The position numbers were made by a program, and so were the translations under genes. Source: an uncultured Eubacterium sp. (GTDB taxonomy: Bacteria > Bacillota > Clostridia > Peptostreptococcales > Anaerovoracaceae). From it: DNA of 29,101 nt. Shown here piece by piece: positions 16,232 to 24,146 of this stretch. The notes under the pieces are model-generated. The model worked only from the letters and a program-made list of their open reading frames with translations, did no database searches and was not told where the DNA came from. Position 1 is the stretch's first letter, and the number at the start of each line of letters is the position of its first letter. Location of the stretch: positions 1 to 29,101 of the forward strand of contig UQRM01000028.1 of NCBI GenBank assembly GCA_900543485.1, read 5' to 3'.

Positions 16232-16959
16232 GGATTTTTAAGATATTCCTCGCAGGCGTCGATAGTGCCCTGCATCTTGTCGTAGACGGCTCTGCACAGG
16301 AAATGATAGAATTCTTCCTGTCTCTGCCCCTTCAGGCAGTCGCCGACGATATTGAAGTAATCCTCTCTGGAGAGAGGCATATGTATAGGCGCCAGCCCGT
16401 TTTCCATGAGATAGTAATTCATGGCAAACACCGCCAGCTCCCCGCTGTACTCGCTGAAAGGATATATCTCTATCAGTTTATTATGGATGTACATGGCTTT
16501 GAGGATGACATTATTACCTGCTTCGGGACTGTAGACCCGCCGCAGCGACTCATCCAGCTTCTCCTCCACGTCCAGCGAATAGGTCGGCACGTGGTTGAAG
16601 GAGTACACCACCGGATTAGTCTTTCTGAAATAGCCGTTTTCATCCTCCGCCAGTATCCTGTAGGCGCTTATCAGCAGATACTTGTCCAGATAATTGCCCA
16701 TTTCGAGACAATTGTAGGCTACGTTTATCACCTTGCAAAAGTTCTCTATGAAGACGTAATCCTTTACTGGTACATCCCTCGGCAGCTCTCCTTTCAGGAT
16801 CTCATCCACGGCTATCTCATCGTGCTTAGGGTTTCTCACTATCAGCGAACCCCTTATCATGTCTATCTTGTTCACTTCCTTCACCGCGGACCTGAGAAGT
16901 CTGTCGCTCCTGAGAAGGCCGGCCAACTCTTTTTTCATGTTGTACAGCTTTTCATGCAT
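16213..16959 (-). CDS. Degenerate Fic/DOC-fold protein, probably catalytically inactive
   Basis: Fic enzymes transfer AMP or other phosphate groups to proteins through the motif HPFxDGNGR. This 248-residue protein has the surrounding fold pattern: GYFRKTNPVV at about 109-118, a helix VILKAMYIHNKLIEI, then the motif and NYYLMENGLAPIHMP, and REDYFNIVGDCLKG. The motif itself reads IYPFSEYSGE (165-174): the catalytic His is Tyr166, the phosphate-binding Asn is Ser172 and the Arg is Glu174. Normal AMP-transfer chemistry is therefore unlikely. AGGAG lies 8 bases before the ATG, and the reading frame is intact, so the protein is maintained. It lies 11 bp after the MoaA-like gene in one unit. Confidence 0.75.
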   Translation of the reverse strand: MHEKLYNMKKELAGLLRSDRLLRSAVKEVNKIDMIRGSLIVRNPKHDEIAVDEILKGELPRDVPVKDYVFIENFCKVINVAYNCLEMGNYLDKYLLISAYRILAEDENGYFRKTNPVVYSFNHVPTYSLDVEEKLDESLRRVYSPEAGNNVILKAMYIHNKLIEIYPFSEYSGELAVFAMNYYLMENGLAPIHMPLSREDYFNIVGDCLKGQRQEEFYHFLCRAVYDKMQGTIDACEEYLKNPQTEER

Positions 16960-16970
16960 ATATCATTCTC

Positions 16971-17399
16971 CTAATCCTTGATGAATCCGATGCGACCTAC
17001 AGCCATAGGGTATTTGTACATCTCCACTTCGCCAGAAGCCCCGTCTATCTTCCTGAGAGCGGGCATTTTTTCCTTCAATATCCCATAATCTATCGTCGGG
17101 AGAAATACGATATCACACCTGTGCTGCAGCGTAAGCTGAAGGAAATCCAACACCTCGTCATCGTTGAATCCCTCCGTTATGGCCACATCCAGCCTTACCG
17201 CCAGCTGCTGGTCTATCGCGCCGTTTATCCCGTCTATCACCGTCTGCAATGATTTTCCTTCGCTGATATCGTGATATCTTGTGTGATTGAGTGTATCCAG
17301 TCTCACTATCACGCCGGTGATCCCCGCTTCCCTGAGCTCCGCGGCTTTTCCCGCCAGCTCCTGGCCGTCTATCTTTATTACTTTGCTTTTCTCTGACAT
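16971..17399 (-). CDS. MoaA-like partial barrel protein without the radical-SAM cysteine motif
   Basis: The 142-residue product resembles the middle and end of MoaA, the radical-SAM GTP cyclase of molybdopterin synthesis. AAELREAGITGVIVRLDTLN corresponds to the 'L..AGLD.VNVSLDSL' segment, SLQTVIDGINGAI to the helix after it, and AVRLDVAITEGFNDDEVLDF to 'K.N.V...G.NDDE'. The ending VGRIGFI resembles MoaA 'G.IGFIsp'. The N-terminal third with CxxxCxxC and the C-terminal second cluster are absent, so MoaA chemistry is impossible. ATG at 17399 is preceded by GGTCAGGA; the region upstream to the promoter cannot encode the missing part. It may be a scaffold or a remnant; function is unknown. Confidence 0.6.
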   Translation of the reverse strand: MSEKSKVIKIDGQELAGKAAELREAGITGVIVRLDTLNHTRYHDISEGKSLQTVIDGINGAIDQQLAVRLDVAITEGFNDDEVLDFLQLTLQHRCDIVFLPTIDYGILKEKMPALRKIDGASGEVEMYKYPMAVGRIGFIKD

Positions 17400-17436
17400 A
17401 TCCTGACCAATTCTTTCCTTTTTTTCGTTATTTTTA

Positions 17437-17465
17437 ATTTTATATGAAAATATCGACCTAGTCAA
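17437..17465 (-). promoter_or_regulatory. Sigma-A promoter of the MoaA-like/Fic-like unit
   Basis: On the minus strand TTGACT (17460-17465) and TAAAAT (17437-17442) are separated by 17 bp. This lies 38 bp upstream of the MoaA-like ATG and about 30 bp from the divergent phosphodiesterase start. Confidence 0.65.
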
Positions 17466-17493
17466 CGCCACTTAGTTGTGTTAAACTGATTTT

Positions 17494-18042
17494 ATGAAAA
17501 TTTTAGCCATAAGCGACACTCACGGAAAACTTGATAAGGTACGGGATATCTGGCCGAAGCTGACCGATATCGACATGATAATACATGCAGGGGATTTCAT
17601 ACGCGACGGAAAGGCTCTGTCCAAAGAGCTGAAGGTTCCTGTCGTCACCGTAAAAGGCAACTGTGACAACGGCTACAGCCATGATGATTTTGAGACGGTC
17701 GCCACTGAATATGGGGATATCCTGGTGACCCACGGCCATATGGAAAACGTCAAATACCGGCTGGATAATCTGCTGTACAAGGCGCTGGAAAACGATTGCC
17801 GCGCCGTCGTCTTCGGCCACACTCACAGAGCCTTCGTCGGCGAGGACAAGGGGATACATCTGATCAATCCCGGCAGCCTCACCCTGCCGAGGGACGGCAG
17901 CGACGGCTCCTATGCCATCATCAGGACGTCAAAGGACAGCTTCGACGCCTCTATCGTCTATTACTCTACTATCATGGGTGGACGCAAACCGCCTCAGTCA
18001 GGTTTTCTGAGAAATCTCCTCAATTACAGCGACAGATTTTGA
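17494..18042 (+). CDS. YfcE/MJ0936-type metallophosphodiesterase
   Basis: The 182-residue protein has the calcineurin-like motifs in order: SDTHG (residues 7-11), HAGDF, KGNCD, THGH and FGHTHR, ending with LINPGSLTLPR. These bind two metal ions and match YfcE/MJ0936, which hydrolyses phosphodiesters with broad specificity; the natural substrate is uncertain. The ATG is fixed by the family N-terminus (MKILAISDTHG), yet no ribosome site is visible upstream (GTTAAACTGATTTT). A possible -10 (TAAACT, 17482-17487) lies so close that the transcript may be leaderless. It is divergent from the MoaA-like gene. Confidence 0.93.
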   Translation: MKILAISDTHGKLDKVRDIWPKLTDIDMIIHAGDFIRDGKALSKELKVPVVTVKGNCDNGYSHDDFETVATEYGDILVTHGHMENVKYRLDNLLYKALENDCRAVVFGHTHRAFVGEDKGIHLINPGSLTLPRDGSDGSYAIIRTSKDSFDASIVYYSTIMGGRKPPQSGFLRNLLNYSDRF

Positions 18043-18053
18043 TGACAGGATCT

Positions 18054-18148
18054 GCGGCGATTGCGCCGCCGGGCGGATTCGTGTCTTTCACCTGTTGGAA
18101 TGTGCGCCCGGCAGACGCCCGTTCTGTAAAAATCCTGACAGAACGGGC
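18054..18148. terminator. Two GC-rich hairpins between convergent genes
   Basis: GCGGCG (18054-18059) pairs with CGCCGC (18064-18069) around a 4-nt loop. Further on, GCCCGTTCTGT (18117-18127) pairs perfectly with ACAGAACGGGC (18138-18148) around a 10-nt loop. They lie between the phosphodiesterase and the convergent amidohydrolase. Neither has a T-run on either side, so bidirectional termination is only a likely role. Confidence 0.45.
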
Positions 18149-18178
18149 TGCTCACATGCTGTATGTCTGCATAAGACT

Positions 18179-19801
18179 TTATTTCCGGCCGTCTTTTTCG
18201 TACACGATCTCTCCGTCTGAGATAGTCATATATACATTTGTCTCGAACAGCTTCTCGGGAGCTGTCTGGAATACATCCTGCTCCATCACCACTATGTCAG
18301 CGCATTTGCCTGCTTCCAGGCTTCCTGTAACATCGCTTATACCCATGGTCACGGCGCCGTTTAGCGTAAATGCGTCCAGCCCCTGCTCCAGCGTGATTTT
18401 CTCGGCAGCGCCGAGGACCTTTTCCGGATCGAGATGATCTTCCTCCGGAAGAGTCCTGAGCATGGCCAGCTGTATCCCTTCCATAGGATAAGGTCTAGGC
18501 GTTACCGCATAATCGCTTCCGGCCGATACGACAAGCCCCATATCGAAAAAGGACTTCATCGGATACTCTGTTTCAGCCCTCTTTCCCAGGAACGGAAGCT
18601 CGATATCCTCATAATATCCGGGAGCTTTCACGAACCAGTAAGGGTTTGACGATACCCTGATATCAAGTTCCTTCAACTTGTCGTAATCAGCAGGATCCAC
18701 TATCTGCATATGGGCGGCCACAGTATTCCTGGCCCGGCTGCCGTTTTCCTGCTTCACATATTCCATAGCCTCGATCACCTGCTGTACCGCTGCGTCTCCG
18801 ATGACATGGAAATGCAGATCATATCCCAGCCGATCGACTTCCGCACAAAAATCATTGAGCGTATCCTGGCTCCACAACGGTCTGCCGCAATAGCCCTCCT
18901 GATTGCAATAGTCTTCTTTAAGGCAAGCGGTCCCGCCTTCCACTACTCCGTCTATGAACACCTTGACGAAGGTCCCTTCCGTAAGCTTCCCGTTTTTTAA
19001 CGGTCTTCCCTTCCGGTACCCCTCGAGGGACCCCTCAGGATCCTCCGGCATGCTGGAATATGCCAGAGCGAATTTCATTTTGAGTCTTCCCTCTTCGTTC
19101 ATCCTCCTGTAAGCCTTGTTGAGATTACCATCAAAGGCTACCAACGGATCGAAGACAGCCGTATGACCGTAAGACACCATCATATCCTGGAAGCCTTCGA
19201 TCGCTTCCATGAATTCTTCCACCGTGGGCTCTGGTATCAACGCCAGCATGATTTCCTGGGCCTGATCCCTGAATGTTCCGTGAGTGGAACCATCCTCGTT
19301 CCTCTCTATCGTGCCGCCGTCAGGATCAGGTGTTTCATCCGTTATCCCTGCCATCTCTATGGCCTTTGAATTGGCCCATACAGAATGGCCGTCTCCCGAT
19401 CGCAATATCACAGGTCGGTCGTCACAGATCCTGTCCAATGACTCCTTATCCGGTCCCAATGCGTCAAAAGCAGGGTTGAGCCAGCCCATCCCTGAGTACA
19501 TTCGTTTATCCGGATGAGCCTTTACAAAGTCTTCTACCGTCTTAAGGTACTCCTCTTTTGTTTCATCAGCATACAGATCTATGTTGCTCTTCTGCTCAAA
19601 GGACAAAGGTCCGTGAGCGTGAGAGTCTACGAAACCCGGCAATACCAGTCTTCCTTCCAGATCTATATACTTGTCCCCATGGCCTGCCATGGCTCTTATC
19701 TCTTCGTTGCTGCCTGTAGCGACGATGTTTTTCCCATCTATGAGCAACGCCTGACAAAATCCGTCCTTTGAATAGATTTTTCCATTATACAATATCATCA
19801 T
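18179..19801 (-). CDS. Amidohydrolase family protein (YtcJ/NfdA-like, Amidohydro_3)
   Basis: The 540-residue metal-dependent hydrolase has the first metal site DSHAHG (His61, His63). HFHVIGDAAVQQVIEAME and AAHMQIVDP in the barrel, and SAGSDYAVTPRPYPMEGI with the catalytic Asp near the end, complete the set. This order matches the YtcJ/N-substituted formamide deformylase group, which cleaves amide-like bonds; the substrate is unknown. No signal peptide is seen. ATG at 19801 follows AAAGGTGA; a GTG nine bases upstream is the alternative. It begins 11 bp after the symporter gene, so the pair is an operon: import and hydrolysis of the same compound is the likely theme. Confidence 0.9.
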   Translation of the reverse strand: MMILYNGKIYSKDGFCQALLIDGKNIVATGSNEEIRAMAGHGDKYIDLEGRLVLPGFVDSHAHGPLSFEQKSNIDLYADETKEEYLKTVEDFVKAHPDKRMYSGMGWLNPAFDALGPDKESLDRICDDRPVILRSGDGHSVWANSKAIEMAGITDETPDPDGGTIERNEDGSTHGTFRDQAQEIMLALIPEPTVEEFMEAIEGFQDMMVSYGHTAVFDPLVAFDGNLNKAYRRMNEEGRLKMKFALAYSSMPEDPEGSLEGYRKGRPLKNGKLTEGTFVKVFIDGVVEGGTACLKEDYCNQEGYCGRPLWSQDTLNDFCAEVDRLGYDLHFHVIGDAAVQQVIEAMEYVKQENGSRARNTVAAHMQIVDPADYDKLKELDIRVSSNPYWFVKAPGYYEDIELPFLGKRAETEYPMKSFFDMGLVVSAGSDYAVTPRPYPMEGIQLAMLRTLPEEDHLDPEKVLGAAEKITLEQGLDAFTLNGAVTMGISDVTGSLEAGKCADIVVMEQDVFQTAPEKLFETNVYMTISDGEIVYEKDGRK

Positions 19802-19812
19802 ATCTGTCACCT

Positions 19813-21234
19813 TTATACTATCCTTTCCAAACCTTCCTCGTCATTTTTCTCTCCGGCCCTTTTCTTCTCCAGCTCGCTCATCAGCTTTTCAAAAGTTTTT
19901 TTCGACATCGGATATATTATACAACATATGGCCGCCAGTATGAATACGATAACAGGTATTCCTATAACTATAGCGGATATACCACTTACTGTTCCTTCCG
20001 ACTGCGCGGTGAGAGACGGATCGTATCCTGCCGCAGTCATGGTCAGCGTCAGTACCTGAGTTCCCAGTGCCGTCGAAAGAGTGAATATGACTCCATAAAG
20101 GGACATCAGGGCGCCTTCCTTCCTCTTCCCATATTTATACTCATACAGTTCAGCCAGATCATAGACGATCGGATAGATGATCAGCCAGTAAGCGCCGTTT
20201 CCCAGACCGAATATCAGCAGCAGCACGATAAGCATGGCAAATGAGTGAACTCCCGTAAAGTACAACACTGTCATGCCCGCCGCGCTTATCAGGAAACAGA
20301 ATGCCATCCCGTTCTTTTTATTCATCTTTGTCGCTATAAACGAGATCACTACCGTCCAGCCCATTCCTATGAACACATATATGAACATGGCCGTCGAATA
20401 CTGAGCCTCCGTAAGTCCTGCACAATACAGCACATAGTATACCAATCCGGACTGGAACACCATATACCCTATAGCGAACAGCACCAGTATAGCGATTATG
20501 TATTTGAAAGGCTTCATTTTAAGTATCTGCCAGAAAGTCCTCAGCGGATTGATTTCCTTTCTCTCCTCTTCCAGTTTTTCCGGAGGCATCTCCTTGCCCT
20601 TTGTTGTCATAAATGTTATGAAAAGCGCCAGAAAACATGCCGCTCCAACGATGATGGCAAAGTAGTTCCATGCTGACCCTTCAGACGAACCACGGCCCAC
20701 GAATATTCCCACTACCGTAAGTGGCAATGATATCCCGATGATATTCCCGACACAATTCATGAACGTAGCCGGTGTCCTCAGCTTGGTACGCTCATCGTAA
20801 TCATCGGTGAGCTCAGCTCCCAGCGCATTATACGGCACCAGAAACGCCCCGTACGCCAGGTTCACTATGATGAACATACACAGATAATACGCGAACTGCG
20901 CGCCTCCGGACAGATCGACAGGTCTGAAAAACATCGTCAAGCCTATAAGCATCAGAATCCCTCCGGCTAATATATATGGCCTCCTTCTCCCGAGTCTGCT
21001 CTTGGTATTGTCGCTGAGCGGCCCTATGACCAATCCGAATACCGATGATATGACGGTAGCTGCCGAAATGATGATACCAGCCCTTCCGGCGCCCATGCCT
21101 GCTATAGTAGTCAGAAAATACAAGGCATACATGACATAAAAATTGTATGCGGCAGCATCTGCCATCGCGCCGAATCCATACCCCAGGATAGTCCCATTTG
21201 ACAGTTTTCCAGTCTTTTCCTTTCTTTCTTCCAT
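19813..21234 (-). CDS. GPH-family (MFS) cation:solute symporter
   Basis: The 473-residue protein has 12 predicted membrane helices and the glycoside-pentoside-hexuronide signature GPLSDNTKSRLGRRRPYIL between helices 2 and 3. An N-terminal YGFGAMADAAAYN and a long cytoplasmic loop (about residues 215-235) are also typical. GPH proteins import sugars, glucuronides and related solutes with Na+ or H+. Here the partner is an amidohydrolase rather than a glycosidase, so the substrate may not be a sugar. AAGGAGGAC precedes the ATG. Its own promoter lies at 21264-21291. Confidence 0.9.
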   Translation of the reverse strand: MEERKEKTGKLSNGTILGYGFGAMADAAAYNFYVMYALYFLTTIAGMGAGRAGIIISAATVISSVFGLVIGPLSDNTKSRLGRRRPYILAGGILMLIGLTMFFRPVDLSGGAQFAYYLCMFIIVNLAYGAFLVPYNALGAELTDDYDERTKLRTPATFMNCVGNIIGISLPLTVVGIFVGRGSSEGSAWNYFAIIVGAACFLALFITFMTTKGKEMPPEKLEEERKEINPLRTFWQILKMKPFKYIIAILVLFAIGYMVFQSGLVYYVLYCAGLTEAQYSTAMFIYVFIGMGWTVVISFIATKMNKKNGMAFCFLISAAGMTVLYFTGVHSFAMLIVLLLIFGLGNGAYWLIIYPIVYDLAELYEYKYGKRKEGALMSLYGVIFTLSTALGTQVLTLTMTAAGYDPSLTAQSEGTVSGISAIVIGIPVIVFILAAICCIIYPMSKKTFEKLMSELEKKRAGEKNDEEGLERIV

Positions 21235-21263
21235 TTAACCGTCCTCCTTTTATTTATTCGCTC

Positions 21264-21291
21264 ATTATAAATAAAAAAGAGGACTTTTGAA
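21264..21291 (-). promoter_or_regulatory. Promoter of the symporter-amidohydrolase operon
   Basis: On the minus strand TTCAAA (21286-21291) and a perfect TATAAT (21264-21269) are 16 bp apart. The promoter overlaps the terminator hairpin of the upstream regulator gene. Confidence 0.55.
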
Positions 21292-21312
21292 GTGGATTTC
21301 TTGCCCTCTTTT
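21270..21312 (-). terminator. Terminator after the AraC-type regulator
   Basis: On the minus strand AAAAGAGG (21305-21312) pairs with CCTCTTTT (21275-21282), followed by TTATTT. The loop is 22 nt. Confidence 0.6.
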
Positions 21313-21369
21313 ATCTGAAAATTGTCTCATTTCAGTTTTTCGTGCTTTTTTTTGCTTTTTCGATAACGA

Positions 21370-21915
21370 TTATTGTTTTCTTATCACTATGATACACTCG
21401 TCGGACCGCAGCTCTATCCGGATCTTCCCTTTTTCACCCAGATCATATCTCGTGACCGCGTCTTCATCTCCGGCAGACTCTATGACCGTCATGCTTCCTG
21501 CCCCATTCCCTAGTCGTATCTCCACCAGCTTTTCTTCCGCTCCCGCTCTGAGCTTCCCCTCCATCAGTGAACTGATATCCTTGACAGGCGTTTCCGAAAA
21601 CTCGCGATACACGACAGTCTCCTGCTTGTGCGCTTTACGATACATGTTTGGTATCATCCCGAACACGCTCTTGAACATCTCGTTAAAATACTGATTGGAG
21701 GAAAATGAGAAGTCTTCCCGTATCTCAGATATGGGCTTTTCTCCATCCAGCAACGCGATCTCCGCCCTGTCGCATCGTATTATGTTCAGTGACTTCTGGA
21801 ATCCGTTCCCTACCATCTTTTTGATGAAATGCGACAGATAGTACTTGTTCATGGCAAATTTTGCTGCCATGACTTCCAGTGACAATTTCTCGTCACAGTG
21901 GCGGTACAGATACAT
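21370..21915 (-). CDS. AraC-type regulator, C-terminal DNA-binding half (separated by an amber codon)
   Basis: The 181-residue segment holds the two AraC helix-turn-helix motifs: LSLEVMAAKFAMNKYYLSHFIKK at about residues 11-33, and ISEIREDFSFSSNQYFNEMFK, followed by GMIPNMYRK. An unusual tail of about 85 residues follows, rich in beta-like stretches (VEIRLGNGAG, KIRIELRSDECIIVI), where most AraC proteins end. It is in the same frame as the cupin half at 21922-22473 and is separated from it only by TAG (21922-21924) and two codons. An ATG at 21913-21915 preceded by GCAGGG would allow reinitiation, so this may be a separate polypeptide or half of a pseudogene. Confidence 0.8.
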   Translation of the reverse strand: MYLYRHCDEKLSLEVMAAKFAMNKYYLSHFIKKMVGNGFQKSLNIIRCDRAEIALLDGEKPISEIREDFSFSSNQYFNEMFKSVFGMIPNMYRKAHKQETVVYREFSETPVKDISSLMEGKLRAGAEEKLVEIRLGNGAGSMTVIESAGDEDAVTRYDLGEKGKIRIELRSDECIIVIRKQ

Positions 21916-21921
21916 ATATAT

Positions 21922-22473
21922 CTACCCTGCGCGCTTTATATCCATTTCACTTCCCTGTACTTTATCATGCTCTCCCACAAGCTGAAAATTTTCCAGTCTG
22001 AATGCCTTCCTGAAAAGCTGGAGGATGCGTTCGATGGTATTGTTTACTGATTTTTCCACATCGAACCGCTCATACTGTCTGATGAGCTGCCTTATGTTCT
22101 CTACCTGCTTAGCGAAGTTCTCCCTGTTGTGTTTCAATATATCTTCCCACCATATGATGAAGCCCTCCGCCGGATGGAAGCGTTCCTGACTTATATGTAT
22201 GCACGAGATGACCGCCTCCTCTGTTATCGCTTTCAGCTGATGCAGATCATATGAATTGACAACGATGAAATCCCCTTCACGCAGCACATACCGCTCAAAT
22301 GAAACATTACATTCCAATGCTCCTCTGAACACAAACACTATCTCCATACAGTCGTGCATATGTATCGGATGCTCCCGACAGACGGTATTCCTTATTACCA
22401 CATCACTGTACCGTTCACCAAAATCGGGACGTACCAGCAATTTGCTTTTCATATAATAATCCTGACTTATCAT
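21922..22473 (-). CDS. AraC-type regulator, N-terminal cupin half (ends at in-frame amber)
   Basis: The 183-residue product is the sensor part of an AraC/XylS-type regulator. The cupin strand pattern runs HPIHMHDCMEIVFVFRGAL and YVLREGDFIVVNSYDLHQL, then a helical linker. It stops at TAG where helix 1 of the DNA-binding domain should begin. The downstream frame continues uninterrupted as the DNA-binding half. ATG follows AGGAGGGG and lies 12 bp after the sigma-54 activator, so the two regulators are co-transcribed. A single base change would restore a 367-residue protein. Unless the stop is read through or the halves work in trans, the regulator is inactive. Confidence 0.85.
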   Translation of the reverse strand: MISQDYYMKSKLLVRPDFGERYSDVVIRNTVCREHPIHMHDCMEIVFVFRGALECNVSFERYVLREGDFIVVNSYDLHQLKAITEEAVISCIHISQERFHPAEGFIIWWEDILKHNRENFAKQVENIRQLIRQYERFDVEKSVNNTIERILQLFRKAFRLENFQLVGEHDKVQGSEMDIKRAG

Positions 22474-22485
22474 GACCCCTCCTGT

Positions 22486-23925
22486 TTACCTTATCCCCAG
22501 CGCCCGCATCCTTCTGTACAAGGTGGATTCGCTTATCTCCAGCTCCTTTGCCGCCCTGCGCTTTCCTTCAAGAGACGAACCATTTCTTTTCAGGCTTTCC
22601 AGCAGTATATCACGCTCAACCGATTCCAGCTGTCCTTTGAGTGATCTGCTGCCCACATCCCTCCTGAGATGCTTTGCTCCTGTTATTTTATCAGGCAGAC
22701 TACCTGCTCTTATCACACCGCTCTCCTCCATATTTATGGCATATTCTATGGCATTCTCCACTTCCCTGACATTTCCCGGCCACCGGTAAGAGAGCAATAT
22801 ATGCATCGCGTCCTTTTCTATCCCGTCTATGCGCTTTCCCATGGCTCTGCTGAATTTATCGATAACGCGTTCTATAATGAGCTCCAGATCCTCCGGCCGC
22901 TCTCTCAGAGGCGGGATGTGGATAGGGATGACGTTCAGCCTGAAATACAGATCCTCTCTGAACTGTTTTCTTCTTATCATTTCCTCCAGATCCTTATTGG
23001 TGGCTGCGATTATCCGCACGTCCACATCAACAGGTCTGATTGCTCCAATGGGATCCACCTGTCTGCTCTGAAGGCATGAAAGCAGCTTCACCTGAAGATG
23101 TATAGGCATGTCGCCTATCTCATCGAGGAACAGTGTCCCCTCGTCTGCCAGCTGGAACTTCCCCAGCTTACCATTACGAGCCGCTCCGGTAAAAGCCCCC
23201 TTCTCATATCCGAACAGCTCGCTTTCCAGCAGCATTTCAGGGATGGCCGCGCAGTTGACCGATACGAAAGGCTTTTCGCGCCTGACGCTCTCCTGATGGA
23301 TGGATCTGGCCAGCAGATCCTTTCCCGTCCCGCTCTCTCCCGTAATCAGTATGGTGGAATTGCTGGAAGCCACCTGCTTGGCCCGTTTTCTGACTTCCTC
23401 CATGGCCCGGCTGCTCCCCAATATGTTCTCGAATGACGCCGTGTCCTGAGAGGCCAGCAGCGATGAAACAGTGTTCTGAAGGGATATATTGCTCTGTGAC
23501 ACGATGTACTTTCCGGCGATGAGATCTGCCATGCTCCGCAGGAAGGTACGAAGCTCCAGAGTCTTATGTATCATGACGTTCCGCTGTTCCTCCGTGAAAG
23601 CGATGAGCCCTATCAATCCCAGCACGCTGCCGTCGGCCTTGATGGGATAACATATCTCCGCCAGCTCCCCTTCCCTGGCATCGTAAAAATCGTCGTTTTC
23701 CGGCGAAAAATTTATATACTCGTTACCGTTTTTAAGACATTCGGAATAGACCAGATGACTTTCCATATCGCCATTCTCTTCATAGGAGCCTATCTTCTCC
23801 TTATAGCGCCCCGTACCGCCTATTATCATAAGACGTTCATCCACGATTTCCGTCTCCAGTTCCAGCGCCGCCGTAATGGCCACCGCCACCTGCTGGACCG
23901 TATCGCTTATTATCGTCAGTGACAT
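22486..23925 (-). CDS. Sigma-54-dependent transcriptional activator
   Basis: The 479-residue activator has an N-terminal sensory part of about 150 residues resembling GAF/sugar-diacid-type regulators ([19 protein letters not shown]). The AAA+ domain has Walker A GESGTGKD, the sigma-54 contact loop GAFTGA (in [14 protein letters not shown]), Walker B LFLDEIGD and RWPGNVRE. A Fis-type helix-turn-helix ends the protein ([21 protein letters not shown]). The ATG at 23925 has GGAGGG 6 bases upstream; a TTG two codons earlier is less likely. It is divergent from the dehydrogenase operon, whose -24/-12 promoter it almost certainly activates. Its effector is unknown. Confidence 0.96.
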   Translation of the reverse strand: MSLTIISDTVQQVAVAITAALELETEIVDERLMIIGGTGRYKEKIGSYEENGDMESHLVYSECLKNGNEYINFSPENDDFYDAREGELAEICYPIKADGSVLGLIGLIAFTEEQRNVMIHKTLELRTFLRSMADLIAGKYIVSQSNISLQNTVSSLLASQDTASFENILGSSRAMEEVRKRAKQVASSNSTILITGESGTGKDLLARSIHQESVRREKPFVSVNCAAIPEMLLESELFGYEKGAFTGAARNGKLGKFQLADEGTLFLDEIGDMPIHLQVKLLSCLQSRQVDPIGAIRPVDVDVRIIAATNKDLEEMIRRKQFREDLYFRLNVIPIHIPPLRERPEDLELIIERVIDKFSRAMGKRIDGIEKDAMHILLSYRWPGNVREVENAIEYAINMEESGVIRAGSLPDKITGAKHLRRDVGSRSLKGQLESVERDILLESLKRNGSSLEGKRRAAKELEISESTLYRRMRALGIR

Positions 23926-23944
23926 ATGCAACCCTCCCTCACTG

Positions 23945-24000
23945 TTGTCAATATATCAAATATTTTTAAAATTGACAATAATTATTTTCAATTTTGACAA
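23945..24000. promoter_or_regulatory. Upstream activator sites (TTGTCAAT / ATTGACAA repeats)
   Basis: TTGTCAAT (23945-23952) is inverted relative to ATTGACAA (23971-23978), and TTTGACAA (23993-24000) repeats the second copy 22 bp on. They lie 60-120 bp upstream of the -24/-12 promoter, the normal distance for a sigma-54 activator. Two of them overlap the activator's own promoter, which would also allow autoregulation. Confidence 0.6.
23950..23978 (-). promoter_or_regulatory. Promoter of the sigma-54 activator gene
   Basis: On the minus strand TTGTCA (23973-23978) and TATATT (23950-23955) are 17 bp apart, 25 bp upstream of the activator start. Confidence 0.55.
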
Positions 24001-24062
24001 TTTTCATCTTCCAAATCTGCCCATTACCTCTGATATCGTTGAAAAACCATCGTTTTCATTTT

Positions 24063-24078
24063 TGGCACGATATTTGCT
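24063..24078 (+). promoter_or_regulatory. Sigma-54 (-24/-12) promoter
   Basis: TGGCAC (24063-24068), five bases, then TTGCT (24074-24078) match the consensus TGGCACN5TTGCW fully, with GG and GC 10 bases apart. It lies about 70 bp before the first dehydrogenase ATG and beside a divergent sigma-54 activator. Confidence 0.9.
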
Positions 24079-24146
24079 ATATATATCGGCAGCAGTTGCT
24101 TCTTGCCAAAATACGCATTTCTATATAATAAAAAAAGGAGATAATC

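Noticed and set aside
21922..21924. Pyrrolysine at the in-frame UAG
   Set aside because: AraC regulators are not known to use pyrrolysine, and no pyl genes are in the window; a nonsense change or a split gene is simpler.
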